NCBI GenBank assembly: GCA_040757115.1
Contig: JBFLYA010000215.1
Span: forward strand, 1 to 6,419
Reading direction: 5' to 3'
DNA from: a bacterium
GTDB lineage: Bacteria; UBA9089; CG2-30-40-21; SBAY01
Length of the DNA: 6,419 nt
Shown piece by piece: positions 1-6,295 of the stretch (its first letter is position 1; every line of letters starts with the position of its first letter). The notes under the pieces were generated by a model. It was not told where the DNA came from. It saw nothing but the letters and a program-made list of their open reading frames with translations, and did no database searches. A program made the position numbers and the translations under genes.

Positions 1-126
1 AGAGTCATTGGATGCGCTATAGCGGTGCATCGAACTCTTGGACCAGGTTTGCTTGACACCGTGAAGAGTGATAATTCACAATTCACAATTGACAATTCAC
101 CATTCACCATTATTAAGGAAATTTAG
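1..126 (+). pseudogene. N-terminal remnant of a GxxExxY-family gene (5' end outside window)
   Basis: Reading frame 1 starts with IGCAIAVHRTLGPGLLDTV (positions 7-63). This matches the conserved N-terminal block of GxxExxY-family proteins, roughly IGxAIEVHxxLGPGLLESVY. Right after this block, where the family continues YEECL, the frame enters the heptamer repeat array. It then encodes only repeat-derived residues until a TAG at 124-126. The family is about 120-130 residues long, so roughly the first quarter is represented, and its start lies left of the window. GxxExxY proteins are small, of uncertain biochemical function, and often found inside dispersed repeats. A complementary C-terminal piece, same strand, lies at 3611-3820. 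The remnant is broken and presumably non-functional. Confidence 0.75.
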
Positions 127-163
127 GAAAGAAATTGTGAATGGTGAATTGTGAATGGTGAAT
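74..163. repeat. Inverted array of 7-bp tandem repeats (ATTCACM)
   Basis: Positions 74-108 hold five consecutive heptamers: ATTCACA, ATTCACA, ATTGACA, ATTCACC and ATTCACC, followed by ATT. Positions 136-163 hold four heptamers in the opposite orientation: TGTGAAT, GGTGAAT, TGTGAAT and GGTGAAT. About 24 bp of A/G-rich sequence separate the two halves, so a single strand can fold into a long imperfect hairpin. The last heptamer (157-163) is also the start of GGTGAATAGTTAC, the exact terminal 13 bp of the inverted repeats at 3570-3861. This suggests the array grew from that element end. Confidence 0.85.
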
Positions 164-218
164 AGTTACCTCTGCGAACTCTTGCGTCTCTGCGGTAAAG
201 GACTACCTGAACGGTTAC
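157..218. repeat. Degenerate copy of the GCAGAGACGCAGAG-type element end
   Basis: GGTGAATAGTTAC (157-169) is identical to the outer end of the terminal inverted repeat at 3849-3861. It is followed by CTCTGCG (170-176) and GCGTCTCTGCGGT (184-196). These match the inner part of that same repeat in the same orientation. A second TGAACGGTTAC-like end lies at 208-218. The order is scrambled relative to the intact element, so this looks like nested or rearranged ends. It lies directly upstream of the epimerase gene and has replaced any native leader. Confidence 0.7.
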
Positions 219-236
219 CGTTCTTAATAAAATAAT

Positions 237-1376
237 ATGCGAAAGATTTGTGTGGTTACAGGTTCAAGAGCAGAATATGGCTTACTTTCCCCGGTGATGC
301 AGGCTATTCAACAACATCCGGAATTAAAGCTTTGTGTTGTGGCTTGCGGCATGCATCTTCTGGAAAAATTTGGGCTTACTGTAAAGGAAATAGAAAAAGA
401 CGGATTTACCATTTCAGAAAAGGTATTTATTCCAGAGCAAGAGGATATTTCAGTCGCATTCGGACAGACAGTAATTGGCATTTCCTATGCAATTGACCGG
501 ATTAATCCTGATTTTATATTAGTTCTGGGAGATAGATTTGACGCATTAGCCGGGGCGATAGCCGGGGCAAATAAAAATATCCCGGTTGCCCATATCCATG
601 GTGGAGACAAAACAACAAGCGGACATATCGACGAATCGATACGGTTTGCGATAACTAAATTTGCTCATTTACATTTTGCCGCAACTTCACAAAGTAAAAC
701 CCGTCTAATTCAATCAGGAGAAGAGCCCTTTAGAATTTATCAAGTTGGTTCCCCAGCAATTGATGTTATCCTTTCTAAAAAAGCAACATCTTCATCCCAA
801 ACGGCAAAATTTCTTAATCTTACTATGAATAAACCAATCTTAGTCGTTTTACAGCATCCGGTTAATGTGGAAAAAGATGACTCGGCAAATCAGATAAACC
901 AGACACTACTTGCGGTTAAAAAATTAAAGTATCAAACAATTATTATCTATCCTAATTCTGATTCAGGCTCTTGCGAGATGATTAAAAAAATAGAAGAATA
1001 TAGAAAACTACCTCATATCCAGATTTATAAAAATATAGACCACACCCTTTACTTAGGATTATTGAGATTAGCCTCAGTTTTAATTGGCAACTCAAGTAGT
1101 GGAATAATCGAAGCCCCTTGCTTTAAACTTCCGGTAGTCAATGTCGGCACAAGAAATAAAGGTAGAGAACATGCAGAAAATGTTATATTTGTTGATTATG
1201 ACAAACACAAAATTATAGACGGAATTAAAAAGGCTTTATTTGATAAAGAATTCAAGAAAATAGTAAATAATTGTACCAATCCTTATGGTGATGGAAAATC
1301 ATCCTCACGAATTGTGGAAATATTAGCCACCATTTCTCTCGACCGCAAATTACTAACAAAACAAATTATATATTGA
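237..1376 (+). CDS. neuC: UDP-N-acetylglucosamine 2-epimerase, hydrolysing (NeuC/LegG type)
   Basis: This cytoplasmic enzyme has the two-domain GT-B-like fold of the UDP-GlcNAc 2-epimerase family. The NeuC branch converts UDP-GlcNAc to ManNAc plus UDP, the first step towards sialic acid. Close relatives act on N,N'-diacetylbacillosamine nucleotides for legionaminic acid, and sequence alone does not separate them safely. At 379 residues it has the usual full length. Visible motifs are TGSRAEYGLL (8-17), GDRFD (98-102), AHIHGGDK (118-125) with IDESIR (131-136), QHP (206-208), and the C-terminal nucleotide-binding block GNSSSGIIEAP (284-294) followed by PVVNVGTRNKGR (299-310). Candidate catalytic residues are D99, D124, D132 or E133, R136 and H207. 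The ATG is fixed by MRKICVVTGSRAEYG, the normal family N-terminus, but no Shine-Dalgarno sequence precedes it. The partner genes neuB and neuA are not in the window. Repeat debris abuts the 5' side, so the gene looks detached from its pathway cluster. Confidence 0.9.
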   Translation: MRKICVVTGSRAEYGLLSPVMQAIQQHPELKLCVVACGMHLLEKFGLTVKEIEKDGFTISEKVFIPEQEDISVAFGQTVIGISYAIDRINPDFILVLGDRFDALAGAIAGANKNIPVAHIHGGDKTTSGHIDESIRFAITKFAHLHFAATSQSKTRLIQSGEEPFRIYQVGSPAIDVILSKKATSSSQTAKFLNLTMNKPILVVLQHPVNVEKDDSANQINQTLLAVKKLKYQTIIIYPNSDSGSCEMIKKIEEYRKLPHIQIYKNIDHTLYLGLLRLASVLIGNSSSGIIEAPCFKLPVVNVGTRNKGREHAENVIFVDYDKHKIIDGIKKALFDKEFKKIVNNCTNPYGDGKSSSRIVEILATISLDRKLLTKQIIY

Positions 1377-1444
1377 TTTTACATTTTATTATGTATCTCC
1401 ATCCAATAAGTTACCAAATTTTTCATTTGCCTACAAAATTTCAA

Positions 1445-1473
1445 TTGACATTTATACCATTATCCTATATACT
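1445..1473 (+). promoter_or_regulatory. Near-consensus sigma70 promoter for the mutase gene
   Basis: TTGACA (1445-1450) matches the -35 consensus perfectly. It is followed by a 17-bp spacer and TATACT (1468-1473), 5 of 6 matches to the -10 consensus. Transcription would start near 1480, giving an untranslated leader of only about 10 bases before the ATG at 1491. The 114-bp gap after neuC shows no clear terminator hairpin, so read-through from neuC is also possible. Confidence 0.75.
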
Positions 1474-1490
1474 TTTGAAAGAGAGACAAT

Positions 1491-3551
1491 ATGAGTTTAA
1501 AAAAAATCAAGCATAAAGTCCTAAAGATAATCTTTGACGGTTATGGGTTTGACCCTGTAAAGGAAGAGAATATTTTAAAAACCGTCTGGAAAGAATTACC
1601 TGATGTTATAAAGCAAAAGTTTATCGAAGGATTAAACAAGGCATTTGGTAAAGAGATAGATATTGAACGGAATAAGGAAAATCTATTCTTACAAATATTT
1701 TCAAAGACATTTATTACTACACCACAATATCCTTCTCTAAAGAAATTAGATTATCATCTGGATAAACACCGTGCCCTGAATTTTAAAAAAGTTTTAAACG
1801 AGTTTAATTATAAGAGAAAGAATTATACTGAATTTATTGATGATTTAATAGGAGAAATTTCTAAAAAAGAGAACTATGTTATTTGGACAGTTAATACTCC
1901 ATTCATTTTTTCTCTCCGAAATGAATTCCCTTCTATTGTTACAAAAACAACTGGTAAAGAAATTGGTTATGAAGATTTATCTCCTGAGGTGCAGGGTAGC
2001 TCGGAAACAGGTCATCAACAATTGGGTAATTTAATAGTTGGGCTTCAGCCACCTTTTGAAGTAACAGCAGGAATTGAAGACGGCTCTTTTTTTGAAAATC
2101 CGGTGCTTCAAGAATGCCTGAATGGGGTCAAAGGTTATGAACGGAATCTTAATTTAACCTTTCTTTTGTCAGGAGAAAAAGGAGATGACGGCCGAGTTCA
2201 TAGCTGTTGGAATCACTTAGAAGCCTTTTTTAAAATGTTCTTTGAAAATTATGGTATTAGCCCTGATAAACTCAGAATGCAAGTAATCCTGGATGGACGA
2301 GATTCACCACCGTATTCTTCTATTAAAAATGAAAATGGGAAATATAATTTTATGAATAAATTGATAACACTATTGTCACAGTATAATGCGACAGAATCTA
2401 TTACCTGGATAATAGGTCGGGGAATCGGCATGGATAGAGATTATGATGAAATAAAAGGCAAGGCTGACTATGAATTGATGGTAAAAGGGAAAGGGACTAT
2501 TGTTAAAGATGTTTCAGAAGCACTTAAAGAGATAGAAAATTTACATAAAAATGGCTATATGGATTCGAATATCCCTCCTATAATTATTAGAGATAAGAAT
2601 GGAAGTATTAGAAAAATAGAAACAAATGATTATTTTTTAGACCTTAATTTTAGAGCAGATAGACAGCGGGCAAAAATAGCCTCACTCCTTGGGGCGAAGG
2701 AATTTTTGGTTAGGGAGTCTTCGATTAAAGGAAGGCAATGGAAGGTTGATTGGACAAAAGATGATTTAAAACTACAGGTTTATACTTTGACCGAATATCA
2801 CCCTGATTTTGAAAATAAGTATGGGGTAAAAATTTTGTTCCCATCAAAACCTTTTGAACATAATTACTTATCTATTTTAGCAAAGGCGAGTGAGGAACTC
2901 AATTTTAAATTTAATTATCTCTTGTTAGCTGAAAGCACTAAGGCTTTACATGTTGGTTTTTTCATTCGAGGGAAAAGAGAAAAAATTGAAATTCCAGAAC
3001 ATGAAACAAGAATAATAATTCCATCATACGGAGTTGAATTAGATATTAAAAATGATGACGATTATTTTAAGACACCTCAAATGAAGGCGTATTCTATTAT
3101 GGGAACTCTTTTAAATGAATTATATAGAGAAGACTTCGAGCTTGTAATTGTAAATTTTTCAAACTGTGATATGTTAGGGCATTTAATAGTAAATCATTTC
3201 ACCGCCTGTGTTAAAGCGGTGGAGGTTATGGAAGAAATATCAAAGATTATTATTCCTTTTGCATTAAAAATGGGCTATTATATAATATTGACCTCTGACC
3301 ATGGTTGCATTGATGATTCATCTCCAGGACATGGATTAAATGATATCCTGACAACCTTTATTTCACCTGATGACGATATAGATTTAACCGTGGATTATAA
3401 AGAAAAGGCTAAATTATTTGATATCCCCTGGTGTGTCCTGGAGATTATGGGTGTAAAGGAATTGATAAAACCTTTCATTCCTGATATTCCTATGACACTT
3501 AAAACAAGAGGGTTAATAGGTAAATCCCTGATTTCATTAAAACGGTACTAA
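1491..3551 (+). CDS. gpmI: Phosphoglycerate mutase, 2,3-bisphosphoglycerate-independent type, with enlarged N-terminal region
   Basis: This protein belongs to the alkaline phosphatase superfamily. Its iPGM members interconvert 3- and 2-phosphoglycerate in the cytoplasm using two Mn/Mg ions and a phosphoserine. All seven expected metal-site residues are visible: D16 (FDGYG), S171 (GSSETGH, 169-175, the nucleophile), D560 and H564 (NCDMLGH), D603 and H604 (TSDHG), and H614 (PGHGLN). Substrate-site blocks are also present: FFENP (200-204), GRVHS (234-238), DGRDSPP (268-274), GRGIGMDRD (309-317), NFRADR (386-391) and K484 in KALHVGFF. At 686 residues it is far longer than the usual roughly 510. 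About 100 extra, highly charged residues (roughly 25-130) lie between the first metal aspartate and the nucleophile motif, and there is smaller enlargement elsewhere. The ATG is preceded by only a weak GAGAG (1481-1485). Glycolytic mutase activity is the simplest reading, and a paralogue with another phospho-substrate cannot be excluded. Confidence 0.85.
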   Translation: MSLKKIKHKVLKIIFDGYGFDPVKEENILKTVWKELPDVIKQKFIEGLNKAFGKEIDIERNKENLFLQIFSKTFITTPQYPSLKKLDYHLDKHRALNFKKVLNEFNYKRKNYTEFIDDLIGEISKKENYVIWTVNTPFIFSLRNEFPSIVTKTTGKEIGYEDLSPEVQGSSETGHQQLGNLIVGLQPPFEVTAGIEDGSFFENPVLQECLNGVKGYERNLNLTFLLSGEKGDDGRVHSCWNHLEAFFKMFFENYGISPDKLRMQVILDGRDSPPYSSIKNENGKYNFMNKLITLLSQYNATESITWIIGRGIGMDRDYDEIKGKADYELMVKGKGTIVKDVSEALKEIENLHKNGYMDSNIPPIIIRDKNGSIRKIETNDYFLDLNFRADRQRAKIASLLGAKEFLVRESSIKGRQWKVDWTKDDLKLQVYTLTEYHPDFENKYGVKILFPSKPFEHNYLSILAKASEELNFKFNYLLLAESTKALHVGFFIRGKREKIEIPEHETRIIIPSYGVELDIKNDDDYFKTPQMKAYSIMGTLLNELYREDFELVIVNFSNCDMLGHLIVNHFTACVKAVEVMEEISKIIIPFALKMGYYIILTSDHGCIDDSSPGHGLNDILTTFISPDDDIDLTVDYKEKAKLFDIPWCVLEIMGVKELIKPFIPDIPMTLKTRGLIGKSLISLKRY

Positions 3552-3569
3552 AATGCTTTTAAGTATTTG

Positions 3570-3610
3570 GTAACTATTCACCGCAGAGACGCAGAGGAAC
3601 AGAGAAAAAA
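3570..3610 (+). repeat. Left terminal inverted repeat of the GxxExxY element
   Basis: This is the 41-bp left arm, pairing with 3821-3861 with three mismatches. It contains the ATTCACC heptamer (3576-3582) that is tandemly repeated near the left edge of the window, followed by GCAGAGACGCAGAGG (3583-3597). Confidence 0.85.
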
Positions 3611-3820
3611 GGATTTAAATTAGATTGTGGATACCGGATAGATCTTTTAGTTGAAGAAAAAGTTATCGTAGAATTAAAAGCAGTCGAGCAACTACTTCCG
3701 ATTCACGAAGCTCAACTTTTAACCTATCTAAAAATGATGAATAAAAGGATAGGTTTATTGATCAACTTTAATGTTTCTGTTCTAAGAGATGGAATTAAAC
3801 GTATAGCCAATAGATTTTAA
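3611..3820 (+). pseudogene. C-terminal remnant of a GxxExxY-family gene
   Basis: Sixty-nine codons run from the end of the left inverted repeat to a TAA at 3818-3820, which abuts the right inverted repeat. The translation contains GYRIDLLVEEKVIVELKAVE, then LLPIHEAQLLTYLKMMNKRI, then GLLINFNVSVLRDGIKRIAN. These are the diagnostic C-terminal blocks of the GxxExxY family, including the nuclease-like D..VE.K arrangement. The frame stays open leftwards to 3563 but has no start codon before the conserved core, and the family's first half is missing. The N-terminal block at 1-63 would supply part of it, though about 30 residues would still be absent between the two pieces. Confidence 0.85.
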
Positions 3821-3861
3821 TTTTTTCTCTGTGTCTCCGCGTCTCTGCGGTGAATAGTTAC
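3821..3861 (-). repeat. Right terminal inverted repeat of the GxxExxY element
   Basis: This is the 41-bp right arm, beginning with six T directly after the remnant's stop codon and ending GGTGAATAGTTAC (3849-3861). The last 13 bp recur exactly at 157-169. Confidence 0.85.
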
Positions 3862-3882
3862 TTTTTAGGTAACGCTTACGAA

Positions 3883-4599
3883 TTAATAATAATACCCCTT
3901 ATAATGATAAAGTTTCTCATAAACATATTGAGGCAGAATATGTTCCTTTTTATTTAATACCACACCTAATATTTTAGTTTGAGTAGATTCTATTGATAAT
4001 TGAGCTCGCTGTATCATTTCTCGTTGAGTCTTATCTGCCTCAACAACAAGAATTACACCATCCACATAAGGACATAAAACTAATGGGTCACTACTTGATA
4101 AGACAGGTGCAGAATCCAATAAAATAATATCGGATGCCCCTTTTAAGACTTGAATAATTTCATTCATCTTATTTGAGCCTAATAACATTGATGTGCTTGA
4201 TGATGATTTACCACTTGGAATTACACATAAATTTTTAATATTTAATTTAGTTACCACATCATTAAGTTGGCAACTATTGATTAATACATCAGATAATCCC
4301 GGGTCTTTGTTTAAATTAAATAGATGATGTATAGTTGGATGATACAAATCACTATCTATAAGTATTGTTTTCATTTCATTCACTTTGGCAAAACCTAAAG
4401 CCAGATTTGCCGCAACCACAGTTTTTCCTTCTCCGCCAAAGGTACTGGTGATTAATATTGTCTTTAATGAGCCTTCTTTTACCAATAGATATATTTTACC
4501 GAGCAGATTGTAAAAAGCCGCTCCAAATGAAGACCTTAAATCAAAATCAAAAAGTATATTTGTCTTGTAATCTTCAAAACTTTTTCTATGTTTTTTCAT
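3883..4599 (-). CDS. BY-kinase of the CpsD/CapB type (stand-alone polysaccharide tyrosine autokinase)
   Basis: This cytoplasmic P-loop ATPase would autophosphorylate on tyrosines and cycle with its membrane partner to control polysaccharide polymerisation and export. Motifs are Walker A STFGGEGKT (52-60), Walker A' ILIDSD (79-84), and Walker B IILLDSAPVL (158-167). A C-terminal tyrosine cluster has Y225, Y227, Y231, Y233 and Y236-238, seven of the last 14 residues. Its 238 residues are normal for a kinase encoded separately from its membrane activator, the CpsC/CpsD arrangement, rather than a fused Wzc. The EX2RX2R oligomerisation motif (E-A-Y/F-R-x-L-R) is missing: the aligned segment is AAFYNLLGK (27-35), with A27, Y30 and L33 at the three key positions. 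The gene is second in an operon, 15 bp behind the co-polymerase gene, and has a strong Shine-Dalgarno sequence. Confidence 0.9.
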   Translation of the reverse strand: MKKHRKSFEDYKTNILFDFDLRSSFGAAFYNLLGKIYLLVKEGSLKTILITSTFGGEGKTVVAANLALGFAKVNEMKTILIDSDLYHPTIHHLFNLNKDPGLSDVLINSCQLNDVVTKLNIKNLCVIPSGKSSSSTSMLLGSNKMNEIIQVLKGASDIILLDSAPVLSSSDPLVLCPYVDGVILVVEADKTQREMIQRAQLSIESTQTKILGVVLNKKEHILPQYVYEKLYHYKGYYY

Positions 4600-4610
4600 T
4601 TTCGTTTTAG

Positions 4611-4616
4611 CTCCTT
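4611..4616 (-). promoter_or_regulatory. Shine-Dalgarno of the kinase gene, overlapping the upstream stop codon
   Basis: On the minus strand the sequence reads TAAGGAG. The TAA (4617-4615) ends the co-polymerase gene, and AAGGAG (4616-4611) is a strong ribosome-binding site 11 bases before the kinase ATG at 4599-4597. This favours translational coupling of the two products. Confidence 0.85.
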
Positions 4617-6123
4617 ACTTTTTCATCGGGATTAGTCCTAATACAGGTAATTTTAAATACCCTTCTGCATCTTCAGGTGTTTTAAAAGAATGGTTAATGT
4701 ATTCAAGTATAAAGGCTAATGTAATTCCTACCATAATTGAGCATAGAGCACCAATAAGTAAATTTCGTGTTTTGGTTGGCTTTATTGGTAGTAATGGGAC
4801 CAATGCAGGTTCTATAATCCTGATATTTCCAATCTTTATTGCCTCAGAAATCATAGATTCTTGTTGCTTTTCTAGAAGGATATTATACATCTTTTCAGTG
4901 GATTCCACTTCACGGGTAAGCATGGCTAAGACCATCTCCTTTTCTGCTAAACCCTCAAGTTTTGATTTATATTCATTGATGGTTGTAATTAATGCGTTTC
5001 CTTTTGACTCTAAAGCATTTATCTCAGTTTCAAACATTATTATTTTTTCTTTTATATTTTCATGAATAGGATTTAATGTTGAAACCTCCTGACTAATAAC
5101 CTTTTCTACTTCACTCTTTATTCTTGCGGTAACCTCCTTAATCTCAGATTCTACTTCTCTAACCTTTGGATGGGTTTTACCATATTTTTTTAATAAAGTT
5201 GGTAACTTAATCTCTAAAGATGTCAATTCTGCCTTGAGGTCTTTAACGATAGGATTTTCACTAATAGTTGTCGAGGAGATTATTTTTTCATCCTGAAGTT
5301 TAAATTTCTCTTTTAAATTCCTGTAATTTTCATTTAATTCCTTTTTATTTGCCTGTAATTTATAATACTCTGCCTCAAAATTTGCGATGCTTGCTACTTT
5401 ACTTTGCACCTCAGTAGGTAGTGACATAATTCCTTCCTGCTCTTTAAATTGCTTAAGGTTATCTTCATACTTTTTTAATTTAGATTCCATAGTTTTTAAT
5501 TGTTCTGTAATGAAATAATACGCGTTTCTGGCTTCACTACTTTTAATATCAAGTGATTGGTCGATATAAACCTGAACTATGGTATTGGCAATTTTTGCGG
5601 ACATCTTAGCATTATGGTCTGTAACTCCGACCATGATAATATCTGTCGTTTTAATAGGAACAATTTGAACACTCTCTTTTACCTTATTTACAACTATTCG
5701 AAAATGCGAAAGTCCTTCTCCTCTATCTTTTTCAGGTAAAAGATGTCCTGGAATTATCTTTTTGATAGAAGATTTGATAGAATTGATACATTTTTCACTA
5801 AAGGTGGGGGTTATTCTTCTTTTATCCAAATTTAATCTTCTAACTGTTTCCTCAATTATCGGATTACTTTTTATTATTTCACTTTGTGTCTTCAGGACAT
5901 CACTTCCTCGTGCAAGTGATACTTCACTCAACTCTTCGGAAAATGGAACTTCCACACCTTTAGGTCCTTCTATTAAAACCTTTACGATTGACAGATAGGT
6001 TGGTCTTTGAAGATTATTTCCAATAATGACCATAATGATGGTGAATAGGAAGATAAGAATTATCATCCATTTCCTTTTATATAATATTTCGATGTAATTA
6101 ATACTACTGGTGTAGTGAATCAA
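4615..6123 (-). CDS. Wzz/GumC-family polysaccharide co-polymerase (chain-length determinant)
   Basis: This inner-membrane protein should set polymer length and, through its cytoplasmic tail, activate the adjacent kinase. It has a short cytoplasmic N-terminus and a first membrane helix at about 19-36 (MIILIFLFTIIMVIIG). A large periplasmic domain follows, with coiled-coil-prone, Lys/Glu-rich stretches at about 200-285 and 320-425. The proline-rich approach EPALVPLLPIKPTK (438-451) precedes the second membrane helix (about 454-475). The C-terminal tail TPEDAEGYLKLPVLGLIP (482-499) is typical of proteins that couple to BY-kinases. At 502 residues it is full length. The start is TTG (6123-6121), supported by AGGAG six bases upstream. 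The next in-frame Met is residue 20, inside the first membrane helix, so the TTG is preferred. It is co-transcribed with the kinase. Confidence 0.9.
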   Translation of the reverse strand: MIHYTSSINYIEILYKRKWMIILIFLFTIIMVIIGNNLQRPTYLSIVKVLIEGPKGVEVPFSEELSEVSLARGSDVLKTQSEIIKSNPIIEETVRRLNLDKRRITPTFSEKCINSIKSSIKKIIPGHLLPEKDRGEGLSHFRIVVNKVKESVQIVPIKTTDIIMVGVTDHNAKMSAKIANTIVQVYIDQSLDIKSSEARNAYYFITEQLKTMESKLKKYEDNLKQFKEQEGIMSLPTEVQSKVASIANFEAEYYKLQANKKELNENYRNLKEKFKLQDEKIISSTTISENPIVKDLKAELTSLEIKLPTLLKKYGKTHPKVREVESEIKEVTARIKSEVEKVISQEVSTLNPIHENIKEKIIMFETEINALESKGNALITTINEYKSKLEGLAEKEMVLAMLTREVESTEKMYNILLEKQQESMISEAIKIGNIRIIEPALVPLLPIKPTKTRNLLIGALCSIMVGITLAFILEYINHSFKTPEDAEGYLKLPVLGLIPMKK

Positions 6124-6127
6124 TTTA

Positions 6128-6140
6128 TTCTCCTGAAAAT
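6128..6140. repeat. 13-bp direct repeat, left copy (flanks the insertion at 6141-6295)
   Basis: TTCTCCTGAAAAT here is identical to 6296-6308. The bases just outside differ on both sides. Exact short direct repeats bordering a repeat-rich segment look like a target-site duplication. This copy carries the working ribosome-binding site of the co-polymerase gene. Confidence 0.65.
6130..6134 (-). promoter_or_regulatory. Shine-Dalgarno that fixes the TTG start of the co-polymerase gene
   Basis: AGGAG on the minus strand ends 6 bases before TTG (6123-6121), an ideal spacing. It lies inside TTCTCCTGAAAAT (6128-6140), which recurs exactly at 6296-6308. Confidence 0.8.
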
Positions 6141-6295
6141 AGCGAATTAGTGAATTAGAGATTAGCGAATTAGTATAGTATCCACAGACTCGTATCCTCT
6201 GGTGTAGAACAGATATTCCCCCTTAATAAAGGGGGTTAGGGGGTTGTTCTTCCATTATTTTCATCCCCCTTTGTGAGTCGCAGACTCATGACCGT
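6141..6295. mobile_element. 155-bp repeat-rich insertion without coding capacity
   Basis: The segment lies between two exact 13-bp direct repeats. It contains TAGCGAATTAGT twice (6140-6151 and 6163-6174, the first sharing one base with the direct repeat). It also contains a C5/G5 hairpin (6218-6235), a further G5 run (6239-6243) and a C5 run (6265-6269). Two related 15-mers, CACAGACTCGTATCC (6183-6197) and CGCAGACTCATGACC (6279-6293), lie near its two sides in direct orientation. GAGTCGCAGACTC (6275-6287) can form a small hairpin. No transposase and no clear terminal inverted repeats are visible, so a non-autonomous or composite repeat is the best description. Confidence 0.55.
6218..6235. repeat. 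C5/G5 hairpin within the insertion
   Basis: CCCCCTT and AAGGGGG form a perfect 7-bp stem around a 4-base loop. Neither strand has a convincing U-tract after it, so I do not call it a terminator. The extra G5 at 6239-6243 and C5 at 6265-6269 offer alternative pairings. Confidence 0.6.

Larger units (their letters stand above)
3570..3861. mobile_element. 292-bp MITE-like element with 41-bp terminal inverted repeats
   Basis: The two ends, 3570-3610 and 3821-3861, are reverse complements at 38 of 41 positions. Each starts with GTAACTATTCACCGCAGAGA on its outer side and ends in a run of six A (or T on the other strand) on its inner side. The inner 210 bp are exactly a 3'-truncated reading frame of a GxxExxY gene, from the A-run to the T-run. 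No transposase is encoded, and no convincing target duplication is visible in the flanks. It lies between two convergent transcription units. It is either a non-autonomous element or the collapsed remnant of a larger GxxExxY-carrying element. Confidence 0.75.

Noticed and set aside
89-116. TTGACA (89-94) with TATTAA (111-116), a possible promoter pointing at neuC
   Set aside because: The -35 match is simply the one heptamer unit carrying a G change (ATTGACA). The -10 is only 4 of 6, with a 16-bp spacer, so chance within the repeat is the simpler explanation.
74-163. CRISPR-like array
   Set aside because: The units are only 7 bp, have no spacers and are arranged as two inverted blocks.
210-222. 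AACGGTTACCGTT, a near-perfect palindrome 14 bases before the neuC ATG, as an operator
   Set aside because: The TGAACGGTTAC portion (208-218) resembles the GTGAATAGTTAC ends of the repeats, so it is better explained as a repeat end. No regulator gene is nearby.
248-496. 82-codon plus-strand open frame overlapping the 5' part of neuC
   Set aside because: It lies in another frame of a gene with clear family motifs and has no recognisable product of its own.
2249-2431. 60-codon minus-strand open frame inside gpmI
   Set aside because: It is antisense to the conserved DGRDSPP to GRGIGMDRD region of the mutase and has no independent support.
4697-5998. Plus-strand open frames of 60 to 122 codons opposite the co-polymerase gene
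   Set aside because: They are antisense to a well-supported coding sequence, lack good ribosome-binding sites, and their hydrophobic or Ser-rich translations reflect the complementary strand.
6218-6248. Rho-independent terminator
   Set aside because: The stem is strong, but neither strand shows a U-run directly after it. The position is inside a dispersed-type repeat upstream of an operon.
6236-6289. Independent 17-codon leader peptide with a good AGGAG-8-ATG
   Set aside because: The AGGAG belongs to the duplicated 13-bp repeat, and the codons lie in the inserted repeat and continue an open frame from upstream. It is more likely incidental.
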